Program-made: the position numbers and the translations under genes
The notes under the pieces: model-generated
Seen by the model: the letters and a program-made list of their open reading frames with translations, nothing else
Told to the model about the DNA's origin: nothing
Database searches by the model: none
NCBI GenBank assembly: GCA_038380795.1
Contig: CM076270.1
Location: forward strand, 25,002,001-25,066,000
Direction: 5' to 3'
Source: Pyrocephalus nanus
Taxonomy: Eukaryota; Chordata; Aves; Passeriformes; Tyrannidae
DNA: 64,000 nt
Part shown: in pieces, positions 24,319 through 36,400 of the stretch
Numbering within the stretch: position 1 is the stretch's first letter
Layout: every line of letters starts with the position of its first letter

Positions 24319-27300
24319 CATAAAGTCACTTTAAAAAAGCAACAGGCATCCATGTCGTAATTTTTATTGCATACATACTCAACTCATCATATTACTTGAC
24401 CCAAGCTAGCCTTATAATGACAGAATATTTGGAAGAGTTGTGTTATTTTTTTTTTCTATTCATTAATTTACAAATCAATACCAGAGACAGCACTTTCCTT
24501 CAGGAACTGCCCAAAGATCTGTCGATATCAGCTCATGGATAGGGAACTGAGACAATGGGAGACGAAGAGATGGGAAGACAAGAACTGTTTCAGATTACAC
24601 CACTTGGAAAAATCACAAGAAATCAGGAGGTGGGGGGGGAAGAAACATATAGAAGAGAAGTCCTTGCCAGTAATGAAATAGTTCCCGAGGGAAATAACAG
24701 ACATCTCTCATTCTGAGACGTTTCCTCTATAATTTGTATGGCAATACAGAACCCGAGCAGACCAAAAGAAAGGCACTGACATTTTGACCCACCCAGCTTT
24801 TTGAAGCCTTCATTATCAAACACAGTTTGATAAAGGCACCCTCATGTGTTGGTTTAATTCTCCGTGTGGAGAAAGCGTTGTTTGATCTCCAGCTAGGGGA
24901 CTGCAGCTCTTGAAGTGCTCGTGTGGAGTGGCATACCTTAAGGCCCTGACCGAGGAGGCAGAGTGGGGGATGTTGTTTGGGATAACAGTTTAGAATATGT
25001 TAATGATGCCCTGAAAGGGGTTTGTGGTACTCACACCCCCGAAACCCGAGGTAAGACAGTTTTCCTATTCTGAAGCAGCACTTTTAATGAGCTCTCTTGT
25101 TTAGGGAGGTGTTCTTGTTTACACATCCAAAAGGTTAAGTAAATTAAAAACAGGCAAATAAAAGCTGTCAGGAGAGGTCTTTGAAAAGAGTCTTTTAAAC
25201 AGAGTGCCTTTCGAACTTTTTTCTGTTGCACCTTGCTAACTGTGATTGCACTGAGTGAGGATTTGGCCTTGTTTATTTTCTCATTTACAAGATCTGTACA
25301 CCATTCACTGCCTCTCTGTAGAGCTGTATTAATGATAACATCTTTTCAAAAACAGGAGTGAAAACATTGTCCTAAAGAAGTATGACTGAATTATTTAAGC
25401 CACTAGCAAAAATCTCATTAAATTTATTAGAACCTGTACTTTACTCTAAAACTGCATCAGAAAGGGACTTTTTGGCTGGGAAAAACAAGACCAGCTAAAG
25501 GCCTGAAGTTGTCTTGTTGCTATACAGCTATAAAGTTCAAAGAAAAATCTCTCATTTAGATCTACTAAATCCTGAAGAACTTTACAAGTGTACTAGCACA
25601 TGTCATTTGTGTAAATATTGAACTACAGGCACAGACTAGAGGATTACTGAAACAAAACACGAGACAGATTCATGTTCATATATTTCATAAATTCAAAATA
25701 GTGCACCCATATCACAGTTCTGAGGAAGGAGTCTGGGCTTCAGTCCTGTAGTACAGGCTCAGGGAAACCCTCTGCATTCCCATGAAGGGTTTGCCTAAAT
25801 AAGAAGCCATACCCAGGCAGGGGCACAACCCACATCTCCTGTAATTGTGGTTGGAGTCAGTGGTCCAGGCATTAGTGTTGGTCAAAGCAAGCCCAGGTGC
25901 AAGCATGGAAGTGTTAAACTGGCAGAGACCACAAACCAAGGAAATTGTGCAGCTGTGTAAAAATAAAATCCTTTCTCCAGTTAATGCACCCACATAATTC
26001 CACATATATGATATATAATATAATCATAATTTGTAGTAACTTTAAATTAAAAGGTCTTACTAATTAGTAGATTATTTTATCACTGCTGGTTTTTTTGAAT
26101 GCTACTTCCCTCCCAGTGAAAGTCTTGGCTTCTCTCTCTGTGTCTTCCTTATACATACTAGGAAGTATTTGCATTTCAGTGAATATTGAAGTCCTATTCA
26201 TGCCCATACATTGGCACATATATACACTCCCACATTTTTATTAAATTTCCTTCAGTCTCTGTCTAGGATGACTGGAAATCACCTTCCACCTGCCTAGCAA
26301 GTGGTCATGGAACCTGTTAATATCCAACTTTTACTTCAAGTGGGAGAAATGTTTTTTTTTTTTAAGGAGGAAATGTAGGACAGCAGCTAAGAGGAGGATT
26401 TCCAGGTTCTTATAAATGCCCTACCAGTCTTGTGCAAGGGGATCTACCGCTGTTGTGTTTGAGCAGACACACAAATTCCCCTTTCCCTGTTTATCAAACA
26501 CCCATTACTTCTCCTCTCCTCCTTTTCCTACACCCGATACTCCTCCCTTCCCCATCCAGTTTCTAAACAGCTGCCCCACATCTGCTGCCCCTCTAACTTT
26601 GTAACCTGCCCGAGCCCAAGTTCTCTGTGCTTGGCTCGGTGCATCCAGCCAGGATACAGGGCCAGGCTGGGAATGTCAGGCAAGCACTGACACACATTGC
26701 TCAAAAGAAACAACATTCAGTGAGTAAAAAGGAAGAGAACTGTTTTGCTTGGATATGGTTAAAATGCATCTTTTTTTTAAAAAAATTTACTTGTTGGCCT
26801 GCTCTCTGTTGCACACCTTCCTTGCATGCTTTATTAATGAATCTGTTATTTTATTATTACTATTATTACCTATTATGTGTTATTAATATAGCTGTTATAT
26901 AACTATTACCTGTCTACCACACACCCTTAGATCTCTCTGTTCTAAAACTGTCTCTCTGTGCACAGGGGAAGGAGCTGCTGCAGGACCATCTGATCCCAAG
27001 TGATTGGATTAGTAGTAACTAACACAGACGGTACCAGTTGGTGGACTCCTCACACCGCCTGTGCTGCCTGCTCTCCAACCCCAAATACATTTTTAGAAGC
27101 CTTAAGGAGACAACAATTAGGTGAGGTAATGGTTATTCTTAGCCTATTATCTCTCACGCAAATGCTGCTCCACAAATAAAACCTGAAGGATCTGTCAACA
27201 CGTGGAACTTACTCCCGATGGCTCGAAAATGGAATGGGATCTTCAGATTTGTTTTCAGCTGAGTAAACATGGGGATTTTTAGGGCAGACCTTCTGAGATG

Positions 27301-27739
27301 TCCTGAGTTAGTAAATACATGCAGATGGTAAAACTAATTGACATAATATTAATTGACCTACTCACTATCCCTTAAGAGTTGTTGTTCTGAACTAAAACTG
27401 AACTAGTTTTTTAAGGGAAAGGAATGTGTTGTACTGTAACTTGATATTATTACTACAAACTAAATAATTTTTTTTCCTATCAAAAAGGCTCCTGGTTTTC
27501 TCAAATCCAATAGTAATTGATTCCACATTTTCCAAGCTACGTAACAAACATCTTTTTATGCATAACTTGTATTCAGCTTGGAACACGATATATTTTCAAA
27601 GGCATTATGAAATGAAGTGCATAAGAAGTCAGATTTGAATAGAACATATTATACCATTCAATCAGCTTACTACAGGCCATATCCTTAAAAATAAAATTAT
27701 ACCAGTACTGCTGGCATTTGTGCTCCAGAGGGAGATGGT

Positions 27740-28150
27740 TAATTCTTCAATAAAAAGTAGAAGGATTTGCATCTGCCCTGGCCGACAACATAAAAGATCA
27801 ATGCTTTTCTTATACTTAGGGCAAAACGCTCTCTCTAAAAACCACGTTAATGCAATATTAAAGCTGCAGAGTTAAGCATATAAAAAAGAGGATAGGCACA
27901 GTTAATGATGAACATTCAACCTTAATTCTATCCTCCTCTGCATTTGTATTAAAACATGGTTTGCCACTGTGTGATCACTTCACCAGCAATATAGTTAAAA
28001 ATAGTAAGCAGCAGAAACTGTGGGGCAACCACGCCAAATCTAGCCATTTGAAAAGAAAATTTAAATAATTCCATCGTGTAAATGGTGTATTTCAAGCTTT
28101 CACCTTATTATGGCTTCAGCAAGATTTTGTCTATGATAAGAGATGCAATG
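27740..28150. promoter_or_regulatory. candidate conserved non-coding element
   Basis: Long, complex, non-repetitive AT-rich sequence with retained CpGs (near 28031 and 28076) and several TTAAT and ATTTAAAT cores. No coding frame covers it. The texture resembles vertebrate developmental enhancers, but this is a judgement that needs alignment. Confidence 0.25.
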
Positions 28151-28739
28151 TTTCTTATTCCTCACTTACAAAGTTACTCCCAGACTCTTCTGAAATGATA
28201 AATGGAATAGAATCAGGGAACAGAAGCATAAAAGGAGAAAGATGCACTGTATTCTACAGATACAACACAAGTTCTCAAACTTCAGCAAGCAAATGAGTCA
28301 GTTCAAATACTAACGTTTTATATAAAACCTTTTATTCCTAAGAGACCTACTTCCCAAAAGCTGGAAATATTTTTTCTTCTCATATAAATCTTTGAATAAA
28401 TACAATAAGATAATTCTTAATGAGCTGCTTGGAAAAGCAATCTTGTAATCTTTTCACAGTGAAAAGACTTTCATGTATTTTCATAGCACAAATTTGAAGT
28501 GTGGAAATGCTACCAAACCAAAAACACTACTTAATGTTACATATTTAAAAAAAAAAAAAAAAAGTACTAAATATACTTGTCTCAAAAGGTAAATACCTCC
28601 CTTGTTCAAATTCTTCCCAATTTCTTTACAAGCAATCCAACATATCAGTCAAGATAATAATACACCTTTTTTCTTCATGTTAGATCCTCCTCCCCCCCTT
28701 TCCTGCCCTGGCCTTGTCTCCTTACAGTTCCTGCACCAA

Positions 28740-29000
28740 AGTAATTAAATCAATTAGGAAAATGGCTCGGTCAAAATCGGTGCTACCTCATATCACAAAC
28801 AGAATATTATTGGTACAGAGTTTATTTGTGCCACTGCTACTTGTTTTTGTTAAAGCTATACTATAATAAATATCTTTATAGCTAATGCTCTCGTGTCCAC
28901 ACCAGGCTGTTACATTGATTTAAACACTGTCTGTTTTCCTAGCAATTTAGCTAAATTATTAAAACAATGACATAAAAAGCAGAGCATAGAGAGCTAGTTG
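28740..29000. promoter_or_regulatory. candidate conserved non-coding element
   Basis: The left edge has TAATTA (28742) and CAATTA (28751) cores close together, followed by CpG-containing complex sequence and TTAGCTAAATTA further right. No open frame covers it. Confidence 0.27.
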
Positions 29001-29528
29001 ATAGAAAACAAAAAACACTTTCACCTCTCGTTTTCATCATCTTTTGTTTGAATTTAAATCTTGCAGATCATGTCTAAGCCTATAGTCACAAAAAGCAGAC
29101 ACATTAAAAAAAAGAAGGAGATTTGGAGGGCTCTGCAGCTCTCAGTTCTTTCCAGTAAGAGCTACAAACATTAGAAATATAAAGTAAAATTGTCATCAGT
29201 TTGGTAGTGTATGAAAATGTCCTTCTTCAACAAAATGTTCCATTTGCAAAAAACCTCTGTGAAACTTTTTCTCATTATCTGTGATTTATTTCCTTATTTC
29301 TGGACCTGGAGTGTAATAATGGTCCAAATGTAATAGCCTTGACCTTTGCAGCTCTTCTCCAGGAGGTCACAGAGAATTTTGTTTAAGTCACGAGCAAAGA
29401 TTTCGACTAGAAATAACACGATGCACTCAGATTAAACCTCACTTCAAAATATGTATTAGGGCTTTATCTACCAAAATGCACATTTCAGCTGTCCCCTGTG
29501 GCTAGTCAGACAACCCACACTTTTTTGC

Positions 29529-29640
29529 AAACAGGGAAACTGAGGCACACTGAGAGTGAATTATCACTGACTGAAACTGCCAAAGATGGAATTAGAGGTC
29601 AGATTTCCTGTATCCAATACTCACTTTAACCACAGTCACA
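29529..29640 (-). mobile_element. ancient MIR-like SINE remnant, antisense
   Basis: On the plus strand it reads as antisense MIR: GGGAAACTGAGGCACA, then a GAGAGTGAATTA stretch, a GATGGAATTAGAGGTC segment, and finally ACTCACTTTAACCAC, which corresponds to the A-box region. The order and spacing fit MIR, and the divergence is high. MIR remnants are rare but known in bird genomes. Confidence 0.62.
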
Positions 29641-30719
29641 TCCTTCCTCCCAGTGCTGTCCATGTCCTCCCATAACAAGACACAGTTATTATATAAAAAT
29701 TGAAGCGTGGGAAGGTTTGTGCAGATGAACACTGGTATTACTGCTTTTCTGTGGTGCTTATTTGAAAATCCCAAGGAATTTTCAACTCATTAGGCAATGC
29801 CCAGTAATAAATTTCTTGTCTCCACTCTCCTGCCTGCTTCATCCCATTGTCTCCTTTCCTAATGCGCTGCAGATCAGGACTGCCATTTTTGTACAACTCT
29901 AAATTCAGTTCTCTCTTTCTAATTACAGAAGTTTCAGGCTGCTAAAAGGAAAATAAAAGGAGCCCTCCATTTAAAATGGGGAAGCAAACTGCGACAAAGT
30001 GAGTCTTAAAAGCATCCTTATCAGCAAGAAATCCCTCATATCCTTCCTCCCACCATTTTGTCAAAATAATAAAAAAAGAAACAAAATGGCAACCACTAAT
30101 ATTCAGATTAATAAAGACCCATATTATTTCCAGCTGTTGACTATAAGTGGCAATCCGTGTGCAGTCTTTGTACCCAATGTGGTTTTTACAATACCCATAT
30201 TTGTTTCTGCTTCTCAGTCAAGCTCCAAATAGGAACTGGTATGTAGTAGGATCTGTGCAAGTAATTTATTGTCTGTCTCACATTTGAGGAACTGCAAAAG
30301 AATGTGAAAAAAACAACGAAGAAGGTTTCTGTCCATTAATCAGGACCTTATAGAGAAAAAGAATAGGGTTTTACTTGTTAATAGTGAACAGCGGTTCATG
30401 TTTTTAGATTTCATGGCTTTCCATAAGGCACAAGCATTCGTATGGTTCTCACATTTTCTGCAAAGTCAGGCACAAGTTAAGTTTAAGCATTTACCAAAAG
30501 CTGCAAGGAATACTGTTTTCTTTGCAAACATTCTCGTTTTCCTCACTGTGCCATCTTTTTAAAACACGTTCTAGGTTTACACAGCCAAATGTGGATTAAA
30601 TATTAATATATCACATTTATACTGGTTCCTGCTTATTTTCTAGGGGAGTATAACGGTAAGGATTGTGCAGTTTGACTCAAGCACATTTTCTCCAGCTACT
30701 TTTAAATGTCCTCTTTCAG
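29641..30719. other. non-coding DNA leading into a CpG island
   Basis: I see no gene. The sequence is AT-rich until about 30700, where CpG density rises abruptly. Confidence 0.5.
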
Positions 30720-31231
30720 CTTCATCGGATCGGGCTGACTGGGAAACCAAAAGGAGGGAGCGCTTCTGTCCTCCCGTGCGCTCCCAGGCCAGCCCCGCCT
30801 GAGGATGCCCGGCCCCAGCGAGGCTTCCCACAGCGGGACGATGCCGGGAAGGAGGCAGTGCCACCCTCACTGTCCCCATCACAGGGAGCAGAGGAGGTCC
30901 CCGAGCGGCCGTGGGAGCGGGGCCGGCTCGGACGGCGGGCACGGCATTCCTGGGCTCCGCAGCCATCGCGGAGGTCCCGGGGGTGCTGCCGCAGACGGCA
31001 GTAACTCAAACCAGCCCCCAGCCCGTGGGAGCATCGTGCACAGCCTGCTTTGACCACCCTCGCTCGTGGGGTCGCGGCCAGGCTCGGGCTGGCCACACAC
31101 AAGGCTGGGAGCTGATGGAGGTGCGGCCCGTCCGCGGGGGAGACAGGAGGATGCTGCTCCCCAAAGAATCAGAGTGGTTTGTGTGTGGGAGCTTCAGCTG
31201 GGCAACGCTGTTTTGCAAAAGCACCATCAAG
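30720..31231 (+). promoter_or_regulatory. CpG-rich island with exon-like borders
   Basis: GC and CpG are high from about 30725 to 31180 and drop outside. The left edge follows CTCTTTCAG, an acceptor-like site with AG at 30718-30719. The right edge is CATCAAG/GTAAGG, a strong donor with GT at 31232-31233. A plus-strand transcript could therefore start within the island and splice at 31231, or use the whole block as an exon. The overlapping frames of 74 to 134 codons on both strands resemble no known protein, so a non-coding first exon is the more likely reading. Confidence 0.4.
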
Positions 31232-32233
31232 GTAAGGCTTTTTGGGGAACAGCTTACAGGAATGGAAAAAAAGTTATTTCCTGCAAATCAGGAACACGTG
31301 CTTACTAGTTGTTAAAATAGTCTTGTGCATTAACTCTTTGAAGTCTAAACATCATCATGTATGTGAAAGGAAAAGGACAACGATGATGACCAACATTTAT
31401 CTAAAAATCTTCTACACAAAAGAGACAGACAATAAAATGTATTGCAGAATACAGATACATTGCTAAAGAAGTGTGGTTTCACAATATTTTTCCTTTGCAA
31501 ACTGTTCTTCCATTGCATAATTTCACAAATTATGTGAAAATGTTCCTATTGAAAGTCAATATGATTTATACTAATCACTCAGAAGCAGCTGGAATATGAA
31601 GAAAACCTGATGCATTTACTGTCTGAAAAGCAACACTATATTTATGGACACAAACAGAAATCAAGACAGCAGCTCTTGGGAAAAGAGATGCAAAAAATTA
31701 CAATGAGGAATCGCATTCTCTTCTTTGCTAACTACATCATTAAAAATACAATATGAAACAGAGCAGGGCTTTTTATTTGCTTGTTTGTTTGGATGGTTTT
31801 ATTTAACTATGTTCAGCTGCAGTCACCGATACTCAAAATCTTATAATACACCATTATGGTTGCACTCAAACACCAGAGCAGGTTACCAACAACTGTGATC
31901 AATTCTATGTGCACTTTTTAAATTAAATACTCTGACTCAATCAAAAAATGTGAAGGTAATATTCAGGGATAAATTTATGGCCTGTATTATCAAGCAAGTC
32001 CTGCCTAATTGTACACTCACTGAATACTATAAGAGCAAGCAGACATTTACATCTCTAATGTAATTTATGCATGTGTATCATGGTATAGTGCTAGCAGCCA
32101 TATTCTGTAATAAATTGCTTAAATAGGTTCTACAAATAAAACAACATTTATAAAAGGCCACAAATGCAGTTCAGTTTAACTTTTGCCTTATATAAACTGT
32201 TGCATCTACATGGGGTTAATACATCAGACCCTT

Positions 32234-32259
32234 GTTACAGGGTCTTTGAGCCCTGTAAC
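32234..32259. repeat. perfect 9-bp inverted repeat, 8-nt loop
   Basis: GTTACAGGG (32234-32242) is the reverse complement of CCCTGTAAC (32251-32259). No T-run follows on either strand, so it does not look like a Pol III or intrinsic terminator. Confidence 0.75.
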
Positions 32260-32519
32260 TCAGGGTCCCAATCTGCAAGCCCTTTCAGGGCAGCCTTAGC
32301 AGGCTGGCAGATGTCAATCAGACTCATGTCCACTCTACAGCTGCTGCAAACTCAAGGATTGTCTGCCATACAAACCCAGGCCCAAAATATACAAGTACAT
32401 GAGTCCTAAATACATGAAATTTCTCCCCGGTATGGTTGATTCCAAGATAAATATTATCTTGACCTGTCACTTTTTACTTTGTCTGGGTGCACAGACCAGT
32501 GGGGACCTGAAGGCTCCTG

Positions 32520-32618
32520 GGTCAGCCCTAATCCTCGTGGTCAGCCCTGATGCCCACAGGTCAGACCTGATCCCCACAAGCCACTCTCAGTCCCTACAGG
32601 TCAGCTCTCTGCTCTTCT
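32520..32618 (+). repeat. 20-bp minisatellite, about 5 imperfect copies
   Basis: Units start near 32520, 32539, 32559, 32579 and 32599 with the pattern GGTCAGNCCTGATCCCCACA. Copies two and three are closest to each other. The outer copies have several substitutions, so the array is old. Confidence 0.8.
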
Positions 32619-33464
32619 GCACACACAGACACAGTGATGACCTATGCATTTTTGTACCCATCCAGCCCTTACTTTTCTGTCTCTAGGAGCTAAAGACAAT
32701 TAAAATATCCATGCTGTCTGATTGCCAAGGCTAACTGTGACTCACAAGCAGTCTGCTGGGTTGTGGTTTTCTATTTGGGAATTCTGCTTATGCCATCCCC
32801 ACAGTGTCCACCCCTGGTTTTTTCAGCCAGTCCATAACAGAGCCACAAACGTAGTGGTGCCAGCACAACATGGACACCTTCTCTTTTGGCACCTCGGGAC
32901 TTGGCAAGATTGTTCAAGAGTGCTCCTGTTAATTTTAATCTCTAAAATTCGGTAACTAGATAGTGAAGAACAAGCAGCACCCAGCATCTCTTCTGAAAAT
33001 ACAGAACATCAAAGACCTAAAATGCCAACAGAAATGTTAAGCACCTTGGAAACTCAGAACAGCCGAAAAGGACAAAGAGAAAACAACTAAAAGGCACCCC
33101 TAAAGTGATGGAGTGCACAGTGTGGGTCAGATGCTTCATGGCTGACAATAATGTGGGTAACATGTGGGGCAAAGTCTGAATTAACTGACTGATAAAACAA
33201 AACAGCAGACTCTGAAAGTTCTGGATCTTTCATGAATATAAAATGGGAAAATTCTAGAAACAAGTAACAGATAAAGAGATACTTTTGGGGCAATTTTTTG
33301 GTTAAATTTTTAACCAAAGTAGCATTCAAGAGAAAAGTTTCTCCAAAATAGTAAAGAGAAGTAACTACTGCCTAGGGTCCTCTTCAGCCTTTCCCTGGAA
33401 AGCATCTTGATTTGGTTCCAGTTTAATCAGCTAGTGTCTAAAAAACTATCTCTTTGCCTTTGCC

Positions 33465-33492
<28 letters not shown>
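33465..33492. repeat. A28 tract
   Basis: Twenty-eight uninterrupted A between TTTGCC and GGCAAG. The flanks TTGCC and GGCAA are reverse complements, so the tract sits between tiny inverted flanks, probably by chance. No retrocopy was recognised upstream. Confidence 0.95.
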
Positions 33493-33496
<4 letters not shown>

Positions 33497-36400
33497 AGTA
33501 AAAATATTGATTTAATGATATCAGCCTGTTATGGTGGTATAAAAACTTCTGTGAATACCCAGAACAATGTGTGAGTGGGGAGTGTGTTCCTTGTAAGTAC
33601 TGAGGTTTAAATGTGTCTGTTGGCTCCCAGTTTTGGAGAAATGGTGATGTTTAACTCTGAGCACATGCTTGACTGCTCTGTGTTGAAGGGAGAGGGTTAC
33701 TCATCAGCTGGGTGTTAATTCTGAATATTGAAATATAACACGTACAAAGTGGAAGAGAGAACTGTGGCTGTGGAGGCTTCACTGTGACAACTGTGTTTGC
33801 CAGTGGTTGCAAAAGCAGGTGAATGATCCTACTAAATATGGTCATTACATACGCATATGGCTCTGAATATTGAAAATGAGTCATCTCCTGCCACTGATTT
33901 AACTGAGGTTTATTCTGGCCCATATAACACCACTAGCCTGAAATTTTCCAGTGTATTTGACATGGAAGTTCTAGGCTCAGTTAAAATACAGACATCTTCT
34001 GACAATAAATACCTGGATAAGCATTTGGTACTGTATTGAAGAGGCATACTCACAACATGAGCTACATAAACTCATTCTCTAAATGGGAATATTTTAAGGC
34101 ATATCAAGTACAGATGTTTCAAAGTAGAATTTAAGGTCTCCATGGGTGTCCCCAACTGGTGATCACTCTATTATAAGCTTAACTCTTCACAGACAGAGTT
34201 CAGAATCCAACTTACCTATCCAACTTTGCATCAAGGAAGAATAACTTATGTTTCAACAGTTCTTTGCACCCACTACCTAACACAAATCATGAACAGCTGC
34301 AGTTTCACTGCCCAATCCTTTCTTATACCCTTACAACATTTGTTCTGTTAATGTAGGTTAATTCTGCAAATAACACTTCTGTAAATTGTTCTTGCAAACT
34401 GCTACATCATTTATGTAAGGACTTCTGTGAACTTTGAAAAATTAATGCCTTTAATTTTGGTTGATGGCAACATCAGCAGAGCTCTGTAAATTGCACTTTA
34501 ATGAGATTTTGCTACAGGGGATAATCTGCTACTGACAGAGTAACATCTTGAAAACATCTGTAGACCTATAATTTTTCTATGACGATTAGATCCCACCACA
34601 AGAGTCCAAATACAGCACAGAAATAAAGTAAAAATGTAAAGTCCTAAATGAACATCAAACCTGTTCTTTAAAAAGAAGAGACACACAATGAAAAGTTTTA
34701 TGCACTGAAAATAAATCAATTTTTCTGACTAATTAACATTTAGCTTTATTTAATTAAGAAAGACTATTACTGTCTTCACTGCTGTGCATCTGTATATAAT
34801 GAAGGGAACAGCAGTAGGTATAAGATACCACAGAGGGATATGCCCAAGTAACCCAGCGCTATAGGTGCAAAGGAATGTCTATTATTGTTAAGTAACTGAC
34901 ATCAGAGCCTCTCTTTAATGTTGTCATAAATAAAAGAAAGATTTTCACAGATGCTTTCACATATGGTTTCTTATTTGTCTCTGATGGAGACTGGGAGTTA
35001 GATTAGATGCCAAAATTAAATGATTTAAGTAGACAGCTGCATAATGCAAACTACTAAATAACACCTTTTGAACACTTTCTATTTATAGTAAGTTCTAACT
35101 CACAGAACGATGAGAAGTCTCGTTTTGTTTATATCACTGAGGGATGTTGCTATAAAACCATTTCTTTCACAACACAGAAACTTCAAGGTACACTGCTGTC
35201 TGTCTGGAGGTGCAAAGCCTACAGGATTAGCAAGGCAAACAGGAGTGGAAATCTCAGAATCCAAGATTAACTTTAATAGATTAACTTGACCATTGAAATA
35301 CGCAGTTAGTGATTATCTGTGATGGAACCATCCAGGATGAACTGAGAAGGCAGGTGGAGAGAGGACCACAATGCAAACCACTGGAGAACAGTGAGTCATC
35401 CAAGTAGAGTGATGGGCATCAGAAAAGGCACTCAATATCTAAATGATAATCTATCATTTACCAGCACTAAGGTATTATATTTAGGGGATAAAACTTTGCA
35501 TTAAAAATACCGTATTTGGTGGAAGGAAAAATGCAGGGGTGTGAGTGCTGGCTATGTAGCCTATGTCAATGTATTCAAGTTGGCATGAACAAGCAACAAC
35601 CAAGCATAATAAAAATGCAGGGAAAAAAAAAAAAACCATAACCAAATCTATGTGTTCAGAGCATTGCATTCAGGAAATGCTCTACCAGATCAGAGGATTT
35701 TTCCTACCATCTATCTGTCAGTAGGAGCAGTATGGGCAGTAATACAAAAATGAAGCAGCATCATTTGAAAGACACATTTCTAGATTTCTACATAGTCTAT
35801 ATTATCCACAAATTCACATCCCTCTTTGTGCCTGGTGTAAGCAGCTGTTGAATATTAGGAATACTAATGTCCCTTCTCCATCATTTTAGCCTTGTTACAG
35901 CACCACACCTGTGTCACCTAACACTAAGGGGATAACCAAGGAATCTCACAATTTCTAAACAGACTTATCTTTTACCCAACCTGACAAAGTGAGCAGGACA
36001 TGAAAAATGACCCTCAGCCAAGTTTACAACCAGAAAAAAATGTCACGGAGAGTAAGGGTGCAAACACTCCCAGCCCCAAAAGGGGTTATGTAGATTATGT
36101 TGGCTCTAACTTGGCCTTGTACTGCAGTGTCTTTGTCAATACCACATGGTATTCATCCACTTTCCTTTTTTCAGACATCCTTTCCCTATCTAGCATCATA
36201 TTTGATGCCATTAAGGAAGTAACACCCAGTGTTTGCCTGCAGCACAGTCCTGTATAAATAGAGGTAAGGAGAACTTTACAGCAATGTTTATAAGAAAACA
36301 AAGTGCCTTTCACATGTTCAAATAAGTAATGTCAACACAGTGTAATCCCCATTCTTCAGAAAAGATAGAGGGCTGAGTTTCCATTAGACTTTCCCAATTC

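Larger units (their letters stand above)
22357..27739. other. AT-rich non-coding DNA
   Basis: No gene is supported. It includes an A-tract and AC-rich tail (23471-23513), a short tandem duplication (24276-24318) and a TTATTA-type simple repeat (26846-26880). The stretch at 24840-25060 is somewhat less AT-rich and unexplained. Confidence 0.5.
31232..33464. other. AT-rich non-coding DNA with two small repeats
   Basis: No gene is supported. A hairpin at 32234-32259 and a 20-bp minisatellite at 32520-32618 lie in a slightly GC-richer stretch. Confidence 0.5.

Noticed and set aside
30640..31315. Overlapping 73-134 codon frames on both strands
   Set aside because: Several frames are open at once, as expected in a CpG island. 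None has a recognisable domain or a clear advantage over the others.
33465..33492. A28 tract as the tail of a processed pseudogene
   Set aside because: The sequence upstream has no recognisable mRNA body or target-site duplication. The same holds for the tracts at 20470, 23471, 46750 and 60290.
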